NCBI GenBank assembly: GCA_947683625.1
Contig: CANTUR010000279.1
Coordinates: forward strand, 1,736,001-1,800,000
Source: Mallotus nudiflorus
Lineage: Eukaryota > Streptophyta > Magnoliopsida > Malpighiales > Euphorbiaceae
Direction of reading: 5' to 3'
DNA: 64,000 bases
Shown here: in pieces, positions 47,329 to 58,638 of the stretch
How the letters are laid out: each line of letters begins with the position of its first letter
Numbering within the stretch: position 1 is the stretch's first letter
Program-made: the position numbers and the translations under genes
Notes under the pieces: generated by a model
Told to the model about the DNA's origin: nothing
What the model saw: the letters and a program-made list of their open reading frames with translations, nothing else
Databases searched by the model: none

Positions 47329-48792
47329 AAAATCACATGGTTTACATGCTTAATGTTGTATTAATTGCAAAAGTTATTATTATACTTGTTGTTAGTTGCA
47401 AGAGTTATGACTAAAGATGCTTAAAATATGATTTGGGTAAAAGATCTTAGGCTACTGCTTTTGTTGCAGCCTTGTTAAAGATGCTCAAAATGTGATTTGG
47501 ATAAAATAGTTTAGGCTACTACTTCAGTTGTAGCCTTACTTTGGTTGCAATTGAAGGTGTTGGGCTAAGAAGATCATGGGCCTTTCACAGCAGACCTTAT
47601 TTTAGCAAAGACAACATTTTTTATCTTATTTATTTGACTTTGCAAAATACATGATAACATGCAAGAGTTTTATTTTATTAAATGTTTTATTATCATACGT
47701 GCAAGGAATGATCATGGACTTAGTTTACATCCTATGGTTTGTAATTATAATTAATTTTATTATTTTAGTATGTAATTATATGTTAATTTCATAAAGTTAG
47801 GATGTAATATTTTTCCTTGGTATTCTAAGGATTGAATGTAAATCACAAGAGTTGTTACTTAAGGCTTGAAGTGTTCAAAATGGTGGCCCTTTCAATCTTT
47901 TAATGGCATAGATTAAGGCCCATGAAGATGGTGATTAAGAAGTCTTATGAATTAAAGGCTTTTCTTAGGCTAGGCCCATTTGTAACATATTCTAAGAGTT
48001 AGAATCGGCTGAAGAAAGGCCCATGATCACTCCTCATTTGTGCATCTATACTTTTACATGTTTTATGTATATATGTGATATATATTTTATAACATGGTAT
48101 ATGTATATGAGATATTTATATGATTGATGTCATGCCATGTATGTATGAGATATCTACAATTGAAATCAGCTAATGTGAAAGTGAGACCTTAATAATTAAA
48201 CACCTAAAAATCTTCCAAACTAATTTTAGGTCTAGACTCTCTATTGAGCAATAACATGCATGGTTTTGGGCATGTGTGCATCGAATATGGATACATAGGA
48301 GTGTATGAGGCTTAAGACATTCATGTAGTGTTATTGTTAAGCATGAGATGTTATAGGTGAATGGATACATTATTGGCCAAGAATGGAAAATAGGAGTACT
48401 AGAGGTTTATAGTATTCAAATCCATACATTTCACTTATCCAATGGTGTGGAGCAAACTAATGCCAAAGGCCAAGAATGGCAAAGTGTACCTGAGGTTTGT
48501 AACATTAAGAGCCAGATTAATGGAACATCACACGAGATGTGATGGGTAAGTGTTGTCCATTTAATGAGAACTATTACTCCAAGAACAACAATGTGTACCT
48601 AAGGAATATTAGTGGCCCATTAAGAACTCATCACCCATTAAAAATCCATCCAACAAGGAATTTTTGTTTCCTACTTTGGAAGTATAGGATTTGCCAAGTT
48701 AGTGGGAGGCCATTATGATTATAGACCAAATCAAATGTTAAATAACAATGTCATATAACTAATTAATCTTGTTACCTTCCATACTTAATAAT
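47329..48792 (+). other. Copia B unit 2 leader
   Basis: Non-coding leader colinear with 39190-40856 of unit 1 but without the minisatellite and AT run. No gene is supported. Confidence 0.6.
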
Positions 48793-49660
48793 ATGAGATC
48801 ATCAAACCCACTCGCAATCATACTCAACCAATATAGGCTCATAGACCCTATTTTTATTGATTCGATAAGGAATCTAAAAGTTGTTTTAGCTTCCGAAAAA
48901 ATATTTTATGTATTGGAACAAAGCCCACTCAGACCATTCCTGAAAATGCTTCCCAAAAGGAACAAATCACTTTTGATAAATGAAAGGATGATGATCTATA
49001 AGCACATTACATCATATGGGCTTCCATGAGCACCGAAATCGATTGACAACATGAGAAGTACACTTATGCAAAGGAAATCCTACTTCACCTACAAGAGTTA
49101 TTTAGTGAGCAAAGTAGGACTGCTAGAAATGAGATATCTAAGTGGCTTTTCCATACCAAGATGAATGAGGGAGAGGAAGTAAGAGCCCATATTAACTCCA
49201 TAATTAAATCCATAGAGGAGCTAAAGAGTTTAGAGTTCATAATGGACTTCCACCTCTAAGTGGATTTAATCCTTCAATGCCTTCTTGAATCTTTTGGGAA
49301 AACCATTGCCAACTTCCATATGAACAAGATAGAGTGCACTCTTGTGAAGATTTTAAACATGCTCATGACAGTCCAAAAGGCTTTCTATAGGAGCAAAAGG
49401 AAGGAGGTTATACTTATTACCTCTTCTAGTGGGACTAAAAAAAAGGGCAATAAGAAAAAGAAAGGCAAGACAAGTGTTATCAAGCCCATGGGCGGGATAG
49501 CCATGAATAAGGGTAAGGCCATTATGAGGGAAGAGCAAGGCATAGGAAAGTATTTTCATTACCAAGGTGAAAGACATTAGTAGAGAAATTGTCCTAAATT
49601 CCTTAAGCCTCTGAAGACAAAGGGAAAGGGTGAACAAAGAGAAGGTGAGACTTTCTCTAA
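48793..49660 (+). pseudogene. Copia B unit 2 gag, degenerate
   Basis: ATG at 48793 opens MRSSNPLAIILNQYRLIDPI. A further open stretch (49260-49580) reads DLILQCLLESFGKTIANFHM then a lysine-rich linker GTKKKGNKKKKGKT. At the zinc knuckle both first cysteines are tyrosines (KYFHYQGERH) and a stop follows, unlike the intact knuckle of unit 1. Confidence 0.7.
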
Positions 49661-52640
49661 TTTATATGCTTTTAAATGTTCTAAGAGCTCACTTAATGCA
49701 TGGTATTTGATACAGGTGCAAGTTCTCACATTTGTTCATCCTTATAGGATCCAAAAAATAATATGAGGTTGAGGCCCAATGAAGTAACCTTAAAGCTAAA
49801 TAATGGAGCATGTGTTATAACCAAGGCTATAAGATGCACTTTAATTGATTTATATAATCATGTTTTGTTATTGGATGATATATTGTATGAACCTAATACC
49901 TACAAAAATATTATCTTTATTTCTATTTTAACTAAAAGGGTTATTAATTCCTTTTTATTAGAGGTGTATGTAACATTCATTTGGAAATGAAAAGATTGAC
50001 ATGGGTTATTTAATACATGATTTATATTATATTGATAATATGTCCAATAACAATAAGCTTTAAACTAATGTGAGTGATGTGAATGCAATGCTAATTGAAA
50101 ATGCCTATAACTCCAAATATGTATGGCACTTGAGATTATGTCACGTTATAAAGAATAGGATCATAAAGTTAGAAAGGATGGGAATCTTAAGCAATCTATA
50201 ATCCGCATCCAATCAAACTTGTGAGGCTTATCTTCAAGGAAAGATCACTAGACGAACATTTGTTGGACCAATGGTAGGGGCAAAGGATGTATTAATGATT
50301 ATACATTGTGATGTATGTGGACTATTTAGTGAAATGGCTAGAGGTGGTTTCTACTACTTTATAACCTTTATAAATTATCTATCAAGGTATAGGAACTTGT
50401 TTCTTTTGAAGAATAAGAGTGAATCATTTGAAAAGTTCAAATAGTTTAAAGCTCAAGTAGAGAACAAAACTGGGAAAGTATTAAGACTCTAAGATCATAT
50501 TGAGGAGGTGAATACTTTGGTACCAAGTTCATTAAGTTCCTTAAGGAACATGGTATAGCATCGTAACTCACACCACCTGGAACACCTTAATTAAATAGTG
50601 TGTCTAAAAGGTGAAATCGTATTTTATTAGATATAGTACATTCAATGATGAGCTACATAGATCTTCCTATATCACTTTGGGGTTTTGCACTCTAAACCAC
50701 CTCTTACATCCTTAATTGAGTTCCATCCAAGTCCATTTTTATCATACCATATGAGATATGGCATGGTAGGGCACTAAGTCTTAAACATGTTAAGATTTGA
50801 GGATGCCTAACTTTTATCAAAAAGCTAAAATCAAAAAAGTTAGGTGCAAAGTCGATTAAAGGATGGGTTGTTGGATCTCCTAGAGATAGTTTAGGATATT
50901 GCTTTTATCTCCCTGTTAAACAAGTTATTGCCATAAGTAGAGATGTTGTATTCCTTGAGAAAGAGTTTCTTAAGGAAGGTGGCAAATGAAGGAAGATAAT
51001 GTTAGATAAGGAGTCCAAAGAGTCTATTCAAATTAAGAATGTCATCAAACTGACTCCTAGGAAGTCTAGTAGGGTATCTCATCCTTTACAAGATATGGTT
51101 TCTTTATGACGTGTAAGAGTTTCATATTCATGAAAAGGGCATTCATAATAATGATCCTACTACATATAAAGAATATTTATATGATAAAGATTCTTTGGGA
51201 TAAAAACTCAAATGGATTCCATGTATGAGAACCAAGTCTAGACACTTATTAATCCTCTTGAGGATATTATACCTATTGGGTGTAAAAGATCTTCAAGAGA
51301 AAGATTGGTGTGGATGGGAAGGTAGATATGTATAAAGTTAGGTTTCTAGGGAAAGGGTTTTTCTAAAGGCAAAGGGTTGACTATGAGGAGACCTTTTTTT
51401 GGTAGCCATGCTTACATCCATTCGGATTCTTCTTGCTACATCTACCCATTATAACTATGTGGTTTTGCAAATGGATGTCAAGATCGCCTTCCTTAATGGT
51501 TATATTGAGGATGACATTTTCATGAGCAACCAAAGGGTTTTGAATATAAGGAAAGCTTAAAAGTGTGTAAGCTTAATAGATCAATCTATGGTCTAAAGCA
51601 AGCTTTAAGGAGTTGGAATCATCGTTTTGATGAGGCTATCCATTCTTATGGTTTCATTAAGAATAAGGATAAGTCATGTGTTTACAAGAAGGTTATTGGG
51701 AGCCAACTTACTTTCCTAGTCTTGTATGTTGATGATATTCTACTGATTGGTAATAATGTCTGTGTACTAACCTTTATAAAAGTATGGTTGACTAAAACCT
51801 TCTCAATGAAAGGCTTAGGGGAGGCTATTTATATTCTCAGGATTTGAGTCTATAGAGATAGATCAAAGAGAATAATAGGATTATCCTAAAGTCTTTACTT
51901 TAAAAAGGTGTTAAAGAGGTATGCTTGATTCCAAGAGTGGATTATTACCTTTTAGGCATAATATCCACTTTTCCAGGAAGATGTCACCCAAGACACTAGA
52001 GGAAATGGTAGAGATGGCCAAGCTTCTTTATGCTTTGGTTATAGGAAGCCTAATGTATGCTATATTGTGTACTAGGCTAGACATTGCCTATGTTATTAGT
52101 ATGACTAGTAGGTTTCAATCCATCCCATGCTTAGAGCATTGGGCGACAATTAAGGCTATCCTTAAGTACTTGAGAAGGACTAAAGATTTAGTCTTAACTT
52201 ATGGAGGAGGTGAATTACAACTTACAGGTTTTATAGACTCTAACTTTCAGTCAGATATGGAAGATAGAAAGTTTATCTGCTAGTTTTTCTTCACCTGTAA
52301 TGGAGGTGTAGTGTGCTAGAAGAGTTCTAGGCAAAGTATCACTATTGATTGCACTATAGAGGTTGAGTACGTAGTCACATTAGATGCTATTAAGCAAGTT
52401 ATTTAAATTCAAAAGTTTGTCATCAAACTAAAAGTTATTCTTTTCCATTGAGTTAGTAGTTCCTCTCTTTTACGACAACAATAGAGCCATTGGCAAAGGA
52501 ATTGATGTCTCATAAAAAATCCAAACATATAGAAAGGCACTATTTTAATATCAGAGAACTTATGGGAAAGGGCGATGTGCTAGTGTAAAAGGTAGCTTTA
52601 ACCAATAATGCAATTGATCCACTAACTAACGTGATCACCC
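49661..52640 (+). pseudogene. Copia B unit 2 pol, degenerate
   Basis: Protease keeps FDTGASSHICSS near 49705, but a one-base deletion just before it changes frame. Integrase fragments lie at 50210-50460 (IHCDVCGLFSEMARGG-like). RT is best preserved at 51563-51847: CKLNRSIYGLKQALRSWN then LVLYVDDILLIGNN with intact YVDD. RNase H-side sequence at 51921-52283 reads LLYALVIGSLMYAILCTRLD and continues brokenly to KSKHIERHYF near 52520. It decayed independently of unit 1, since different motifs survive. Confidence 0.75.
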
Positions 52641-52716
52641 AACTACAGTTAGACCATCATCTTAAGAAGATGGATCTTAGATATTGTAGTGAATGGTGCT
52701 AGTGCAATTGGGAGAT

Positions 52717-55149
52717 TGTTAGTATAGATGTGCCCTAGAGCCAATTCTTGTAATATAAATGACATTATAGTTTTATCCCTATGGCAATAAAATATTCATT
52801 TAAATAAAATGTTTGTTTATTTAAGTATTTACCCTTTGGCATTATGTTAAAAAGTTTATTACAAGAGTTGACAATATGAGTGACATTCTTTTAGTACATA
52901 TGCTATAAAATGTTCATAGTCGTAGGATTAATAAATGGGTAGTATTAATCCATAAACTATCACCTCTATCTATTTTCCTTACTCAGCATGTGATGTCGAT
53001 AGTAGGAGATAATGAGTCTCATGCTCTTTAATATGAGATATGAAAATAGACATGTGGATACTCATGTAATGGGTGAATCAAATTATGACATAAGATAAAT
53101 GATTGCATGGAAATTTACTTTTGGCAACAATCACTGTCTTGGACATAATGGTGTATATGGTCCTTTAACCTGAGGTAACATGGTCATCACATATGGTCGA
53201 TTAGAGTTTGTTATCACTTATATACCTGTGCTAGCCATGTATAGGTATGAAGTGTGGTGGCTTCAGCTGGTTATACTTAAGGATGAGTGATTGGCTAAGA
53301 AGGAATTGATTAATTAGAGTGAACTAGGACAATATCCTATGCTATTCAAGGTATTATCGTTGAATGAGTACCTGGACAAGTCAAACTTGACTTAACATAA
53401 AAGAGTTTTCGATGCTAAAAAGTGTTTTTAGTAAGAGTTATGTTTTATTAAGAATTGAACTGAAGATGAGGTCATATGATTGAGGCAATTAGAGTTTGAC
53501 TAGCCATGACTCTAGCTAATATCAGGATCTTGAAGTAAAGGGACATTGAGTGCACGGTAATTATGTTCTATGGTTCTTATGAATCTATAAATAGCTTTCA
53601 TTTCCAATTAGGTAGTTGTGACATTTATATTGGTCACTCACGACTTATGGAAACTAAATATAATTAATTGGAATTTTCATATTTAGCTTAGAAAGAGTTT
53701 CTAATAATATTAAGAGTTAATATTATTTATTTCCATTGCCATTTGGACTTGAACCTAGTAAGTCATACACATAAGAGTTACATCGATAATGATAAATATT
53801 AATTTGATTATTAATTAAATTAATTGAATTTGATTTTCGCTTATGTGGGGATCTAGTATATCCCAAAATCTAATTCAAAGGTTAGGACTATTAAATATTA
53901 ATTTAGACTTAATTTAATATGTGATATTAAGTTTAAGGACCAAATTAATATTTACCGCCAATAATATTTTTGGATATGGACCATGAGATGGTCCCTACAT
54001 TTGTAGCTTAATAGATGATGTATAGGCTTAAACAATTAGGTGTATTATCAAGATGTGCCTTTTTTAAGTGTTGAATAAAACTCATAAGACTAATTGGTGG
54101 ATGTTGTAGAGATGAGCTCATTTTAGAGTTAAATAAGCCTAAAGCCCACTTACTAAAGAAGGTACCGCATAAGCATAACCATGTGATGATCATGCTTGCA
54201 TGGTAACCACCTAAGTATAACCTTTCCATGTAATGTGTTGCATGAATGACACTTTGGCAAGGTGTTATAAGGATGCACCTCTAGTTAGTAGTCAATCTTT
54301 ACATTCATGAACTTGCTTATTTTACACTCAAAGTGAAAAAGTAAGTACATGCATATGATTACTTATCTTGCACTTAACTTGGATTAGTAGAGGAACTCTA
54401 CACATGCAAATTAGTTTCTTACATACATACACCAAATTAATGGAGTTTCTCTACACTTGACTTACTGTTTACATGAGAGAGATATCTAAACATTAAGAGA
54501 TAAAACAAGAGTGGATGTTTAAGAGTTCATTCTTCTTCTTCCTTTTCTTTCTTCTAAGTGTTGTGAGTGCCTAGTGAGAGATACAAAAGTTGTGTTTCTT
54601 CATAAGTCCAATGTCATCATCCTTGTGCAAGTGAAGGCTACATCCATCCAAAGGAGGCAAGAAGTCCTACATCTTCCAAGTAAGGAGATTATTTATAGTA
54701 AGTTTTTAGGTCACCATAAAGGAGGATCTTATGGGTAGAGATTTTTTAAAGGTTTGGAGACATTCCAATGCCACTTGTGTGTTTCAAGTTAGAGGCTTCA
54801 CACTTAGGGAGCTAGGAACTTATAGATTTGCATCAACCGATCACTAAAGCTTATCGAGTGTGCTACCAACATTAGGAGTTTGTAAGAGTTACTAAACTCT
54901 TAGATTTAGGTCTTATGCCATGCTAAATGCTTTGGTTATTTGTGAATTTATGTTATATATTATCTATTAAGCATGCAAGTAATTAGTTTTGTAAATTGAA
55001 TGTGTTGTGATATTGGTAGTTTTGGAATTCTTGGCTTTATATAATGGTTACGCTATACGAAAAATTTTTGAAATTAACCCTCACAGGTCTCATTTTCATA
55101 CTATACTTGTGCTTATATTCCAATGTGTGTAATGAATTTCTCCACTTCA
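52717..55149 (+). repeat. Copia B LTR 3
   Basis: It begins TGTTAGTATAGATGTGCCC after the polypurine tract GGGAGAT and runs colinear with LTR 2 to about 55136-55149. The end is blurred because the copia E fragment starts immediately. Confidence 0.8.
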
Positions 55150-55252
55150 AGCTTAAAGAAAACTCATACTTGGGACTTAGTGGATCTTCCTTCAAGCAAA
55201 ACCCTTATCAAGTCCAAATGGGTTTATAATTTTAATAATTCTATTTTCACCA
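55141..55252 (+). pseudogene. Copia E RT N-terminal fragment
   Basis: Read in the frame of ACTCATACTTGGGAC, the sequence encodes THTWDLVDLPSSKTLIKSKW and VYNFN. This matches the conserved start of copia RT (tryptophan-aspartate-leucine-valine-aspartate-leucine-proline, then lysine-tryptophan-valine). It stops at the T run before the solo LTR. Confidence 0.8.
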
Positions 55253-55260
55253 TTTTTTTT

Positions 55261-56503
55261 TGTTTCCTATGTTTTCTATATTAATGGATTTGGAGAAAAT
55301 GATGGGAGAAATCTGAGCACGTGGAGTCATTGAACTAAACCAAACCAATGAGCGTTCGTGGAATGCCATGAATTTAAAACCCTATAGAAGTTTTACGTAG
55401 ATTTTAGCTTTTAATTTATTTATCATTTGTTGTTTTATTTATTTAGTTTATTAGGTTGTATTAATTGGTTTTAATTTTTGTACGTAGATATTGTAATAGT
55501 ACCAATAACAGGAGAATAGTGAATTTTTTTCCTACCTATTTAAAATTAATTAGTAAATTAGGTTCACCTGGTAAATCCTACTTGAAATGAAAGTAGATTA
55601 AATTAGGTTGCATATAAATTATTCGCCTAGGAACATAGTATGTATGTTTATTTTATTTGATGTGATTGTTTAAGTTTTTATTTTGCTTTCTATTTCGTTT
55701 TGGGCTTAGTAGTCTCCATTTAGGGCTAACTCATACAATAGGCCCATAAACTTGGTTTAGTTTTAATTTAACTTTAAAATGAATTTATGCTCATTTAGGT
55801 TAGTTTAGATATAAACCCACCATAGAATTAAAATTAATTTAGATATAACTCAGTCCATTTTAAAATCAATAGACTTAAGATCATTTTAAGGCTAAAATAA
55901 ATTTAAAACTAGGCCTACTAATCCAAATCAATCCAATTCAATTCCTTTAAAACCAATAGATTTAGGATCATTTTCTTTAGAATTAAAATAAGAAAATTTA
56001 TGTTTATTAACTAAATTAAAATGTAAGTCTACCTTTAGTTTCCAATTCACTTATAAATAAAATATGTAGAATTATCTAACTTTAATAAAATCAATGTAAA
56101 TTAGACTAATTTAGGGACTCTTCACTTTAAATGGATGCAATGTTTATATGCCTTTCATGAGACTAGTGGCCTCGAGTTAATTGTTTAAATAAGGGTTTAA
56201 AATGAAATTGCATGTAAATAGGGAATAAGATAATAATGCATAAGGTAATTCTAAATGTACATAAAACTAAAAAAAGTTAGTATTTTGTACCTAGAATTAT
56301 CTTGGTATGGTGTTAACTGTCTTTTAGGAAATCAAGTTACCACCACTTTTAAAGTTGTCCCAATTATTAACATATATTGCGACTTCTCTTCTTCACGTCA
56401 TGTATTTGTGATATAATTAGTGTGTTCCTTAGAGTTCTAAACTAAAACAGTGTCGCAGTTGCTAAAATCTTAAACACACGTTAAGTCCCACCATCTACAA
56501 ACA
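55261..56503. repeat. Solo LTR, family L copy 2, inside copia E pol
   Basis: The 1243-bp block starts TGTTTCC and ends AAACA, with TTTTT on both sides (55256-55260, 56504-56508), a possible but low-complexity 5-bp target duplication. It matches 2707-4001. Copia E RT lies directly left and copia E RNase H directly right. Confidence 0.65.
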
Positions 56504-56508
56504 TTTTT

Positions 56509-56650
56509 CATGAACAAACCAAACATATTGAGAATGATTATTATTTTGTTCGTCAACATCTTCAGCATAGTACTTTACAACTTCTTTTAGTTTCATCTGC
56601 AAATCAGACAACTGATATTTTTACTAAAGTTCATCTTACTGGATGATTAA
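56509..56650 (+). pseudogene. Copia E RNase H C-terminal fragment
   Basis: In one open frame it reads HEQTKHIENDYYFVRQHLQH, ..., SSANQTTDIFTKVHLTG, then a TGA. This is the conserved end of copia RNase H (lysine-histidine-isoleucine, then thymine-rich DIFTK). The RT core and most of RNase H between this and 55252 are absent. Confidence 0.85.
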
Positions 56651-56709
56651 TCTTTTACTTAGTAAACTCAAGTTGGTCTCCACTATCCCACCTTAAGTTT
56701 AAGGAGGAG

Positions 56710-56891
56710 TGTTAAAGTATCATTCATGTATATAAATTGAGCCCATAAGTTAGCAATATATTTTTCCTTAATTTTTGCATTTGAGTTTATTCCCCTTATT
56801 CTCTTTCCTATTTTGGCTAGGTTGATGTATATATATATAGGGTCATATTCTTTTCTACAAACATATAAAAAATCAATACAATTTCCATTCA
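56710..56891 (+). repeat. Copia E 3' LTR, short
   Basis: TTTAAGGAGGAG (polypurine tract) precedes TGTTAAAGTATCATTCATG at 56710. A TATA-like GTATATATATATAGGG lies near 56826. The most likely end is the CA at 56890-56891. Only one LTR is present, so the limits are inferred. Confidence 0.6.
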
Positions 56892-57463
56892 CTAAAAATA
56901 TTTAATGAAAAATTTGCACTATTAATACCTCAACTTTTCAAATTTTGTTATTTGAGTGTTCAAACCTTTTTTTCACAATCAACTTTCTCAATTTCAAAAT
57001 GCATTTCATATGAGTGCTTTGATATTCAAATTTCAATGGTTTTCCAAATGGTTCAATGATAAAAGTTTTCTATTGACTAGATAAAACTTTACCTTGTAAA
57101 AAGTTATCCAAAATGTATTTTTAAAGTTATAATCCCTCCAAAACTATCAAATCGAACATAATTATAAAAAAAAAGTTTGAAAAAATTTCTAAAAATAAAA
57201 AAGGATTGAATTTGACTGGACTGGAAAAATGAGAAAAAAAAGAGTAAAAAATAATAATAAAAAATAGAAGAAATAAAAAAAGAAAAATAAAGAAAAGAAA
57301 AGTCAAAAAAGAAGAAAGATAAAATCAATAGAAAGGAAAAGTAAAAAAAAAAAAGTAAAAAAGTGGACGTGGGTTTCTAAAACCCACCCACAGGTGTGGC
57401 CTTAAACTATAGAATCCAGGTGCGCGTGGGTGTATATTCTGGGTCGATTTTTTATATATATAT
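56892..57463. other. Non-coding interval with A/G-rich tract
   Basis: It contains a purine-rich AAAGAAAA tract (57170-57360) and a GTGGACGTGGGTTTCTAAAACCC segment. No gene. A predicted minus-strand ORF over the tract is low-complexity. Confidence 0.5.
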
Positions 57464-57468
57464 ATAAA

Positions 57469-57789
57469 TATTATGAATGTGAATGAACAATATATTGCTT
57501 GTGAATGAACAATATATTGCTTGTGAGAGAATAGTTCTCAAATAGTGAAAAGAAAATCTCTATATAAAGGGATTGAAATTCATTAATGAGGATGTTAAGA
57601 TTAAGAAGAAGAAAAGATAGATTACTCTCCAAATTCTTTCAATATTATAGTTCTCTAAATTCTCTCCAAACTCTTTCTAAATTCTCTCAAAATCATTCTA
57701 CTATAAAATATTTTTCTTCTAGTTAAATACTACTAAATTCAAGTTTAGTTCTATAACAAAATAAGTAATTCAATCTTTATTTCACAACA
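57469..57789 (+). repeat. Copia D 5' LTR, 321 bp, TA...CA ends
   Basis: Begins TATTATGAATG and ends TTCACAACA. It contains a perfect tandem duplication of the 22-mer starting GTGAATGAACAATATATTGC. A TATA box CTATATAAAGG lies near 57560. The position of the target duplication fixes the ends as TA and CA rather than TG and CA. Confidence 0.95.
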
Positions 57790-57790
57790 C

Positions 57791-57805
57791 GTTATCAGCA
57801 CGAGG
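57791..57805 (+). promoter_or_regulatory. Copia D primer-binding site, isoleucine tRNA anticodon-arm type
   Basis: GTTATCAGCACGAGG starts one base after the LTR. It is not the usual initiator-Met 3'-end site. From memory of plant tRNA-Ile(IAU), its first 13 bases pair with nucleotides 27-39 of that tRNA, counting I34-C as a pair. That would mean priming by a cleaved half-tRNA, as known for Drosophila copia with initiator Met. Confidence 0.55.
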
Positions 57806-57879
57806 AGCTCTCGATCAAAACAATAAAGTACATATTTCTTAATATTTAATATTTATGAATATATTAGTTGATTATATAT

Positions 57880-58130
57880 TATCATGGATGGCTATGCCTC
57901 CTACTAATTTATATATTTATATTTATTTCTTCAATCTAACTTTATATTAATTGTTATTTTTATTTTGTTTTACTAACTACACCATTGATGCAAATATTGC
58001 TAGAAATGGTTCTAACCTTATGGATGGCTATGCCTCCTACCAATTTATATTTATTCACATTTATTTTTTATTATTTATGTTAATGGAAGGCTATACCCCA
58101 TTTTATATTAATGGACGGTTTTGCCCCATA
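57880..58130 (+). repeat. Degenerate repeats in the copia D leader
   Basis: ATGGATGGCTATGCCTCCTA near 57883 recurs near 58019, followed by weaker GGAAGGCTATACCCC and GGACGGTTTTGCCCC copies. Non-coding. Confidence 0.65.
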
Positions 58131-58244
58131 TTTATACATATCGTTATGTTAACTCACTTGCTATAAATAATCATATCAACATTATTTATTGATTTTACTT
58201 TATATAATTTATTTCTCAATATATTATATTAAAAAAAAATTTGT

Positions 58245-58313
58245 AACGGCTATATTTTTATTACCAACGGTAATATAACGGTAATAAACGGCTATATTTT
58301 TCATTATAAATAG
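58245..58313 (+). promoter_or_regulatory. Putative internal promoter: four AACGG motifs and a TATA box
   Basis: AACGG occurs at 58245, 58266, 58277 and 58287, each followed by T or C, then TA or AA. TATAAATAG follows at 58305-58313. A C/T-rich stretch typical of plant 5' leaders comes next (CACACAAATTCATACATTTTC, then CTCTTTCTCTC near 58336-58375). AACGG(C/T) is the core of the mitosis-specific activator element bound by three-repeat MYB factors. Function is inferred. Confidence 0.5.
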
Positions 58314-58386
58314 ATGAGCTATAAATGTTATTCATTCACACAAATTCATACATTTTCTCTTTCTCTCTTTACTCTAAATTGTAAAC

Positions 58387-58554
58387 ATGATTTGGTATAT
58401 TTATATTTGTGTTTTGATCATGACTATTATAATAGTTTTAGGAATAATTAATATGGAAGATGATTTTCTATTTGATATAATTTTAAGTATTATTGTATCA
58501 TTTTTTGTACCACTATTATTTCTTGCAATATTCATTCATAATATAATTAATTAG
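58387..58554 (+). CDS. 55-codon ORF, predicted two-helix membrane peptide
   Basis: First ATG after the putative TATA box. The product begins MIWYIYICVLIMTIIIVLGI, a hydrophobic span. A short polar acidic loop (NMEDD) follows, then a second hydrophobic span SIIVSFFVPLLFLAIFI and a short tail HNIIN. Two hydrophobic helices joined by an acidic turn suggest a small hairpin membrane protein. I do not recognise the family. High AT content makes hydrophobic codons frequent, so chance is possible. The ORF may also sit in a leader intron, since TTTATTAG near 58623-58630 looks like an acceptor. Confidence 0.4.
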   Translation: MIWYIYICVLIMTIIIVLGIINMEDDFLFDIILSIIVSFFVPLLFLAIFIHNIIN

Positions 58555-58638
58555 TAAATTCTGATCATGTTTGATTTTTTTTAGTAGTCATCAAATTTAT
58601 GAATTCTAATTGAGTTATTTTTTTTATTAGTTATCATA

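Larger units (their letters stand above)
37700..55149 (+). mobile_element. Copia family B tandem array: LTR-internal-LTR-internal-LTR
   Basis: Three homologous LTRs (37700-39184 partial, 44858-47313, 52717-about 55149) alternate with two copies of the same gag-pol interior. A primer-binding region follows each of the first two LTRs, and a polypurine tract precedes each of the last two. The middle LTR therefore serves as 3' LTR of the first unit and 5' LTR of the second. Both interiors are heavily mutated. Protein motifs suggest a Tnt1-like lineage; the exact clade is unverified. Confidence 0.8.

Noticed and set aside
3994..56503. The two family L repeats as LTRs of one giant 50-kb element
   Set aside because: The interval holds several complete unrelated elements and a host gene. 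No primer site follows the left copy, no polypurine tract precedes the right copy, and no matching internal region exists. Two solo LTRs is simpler.
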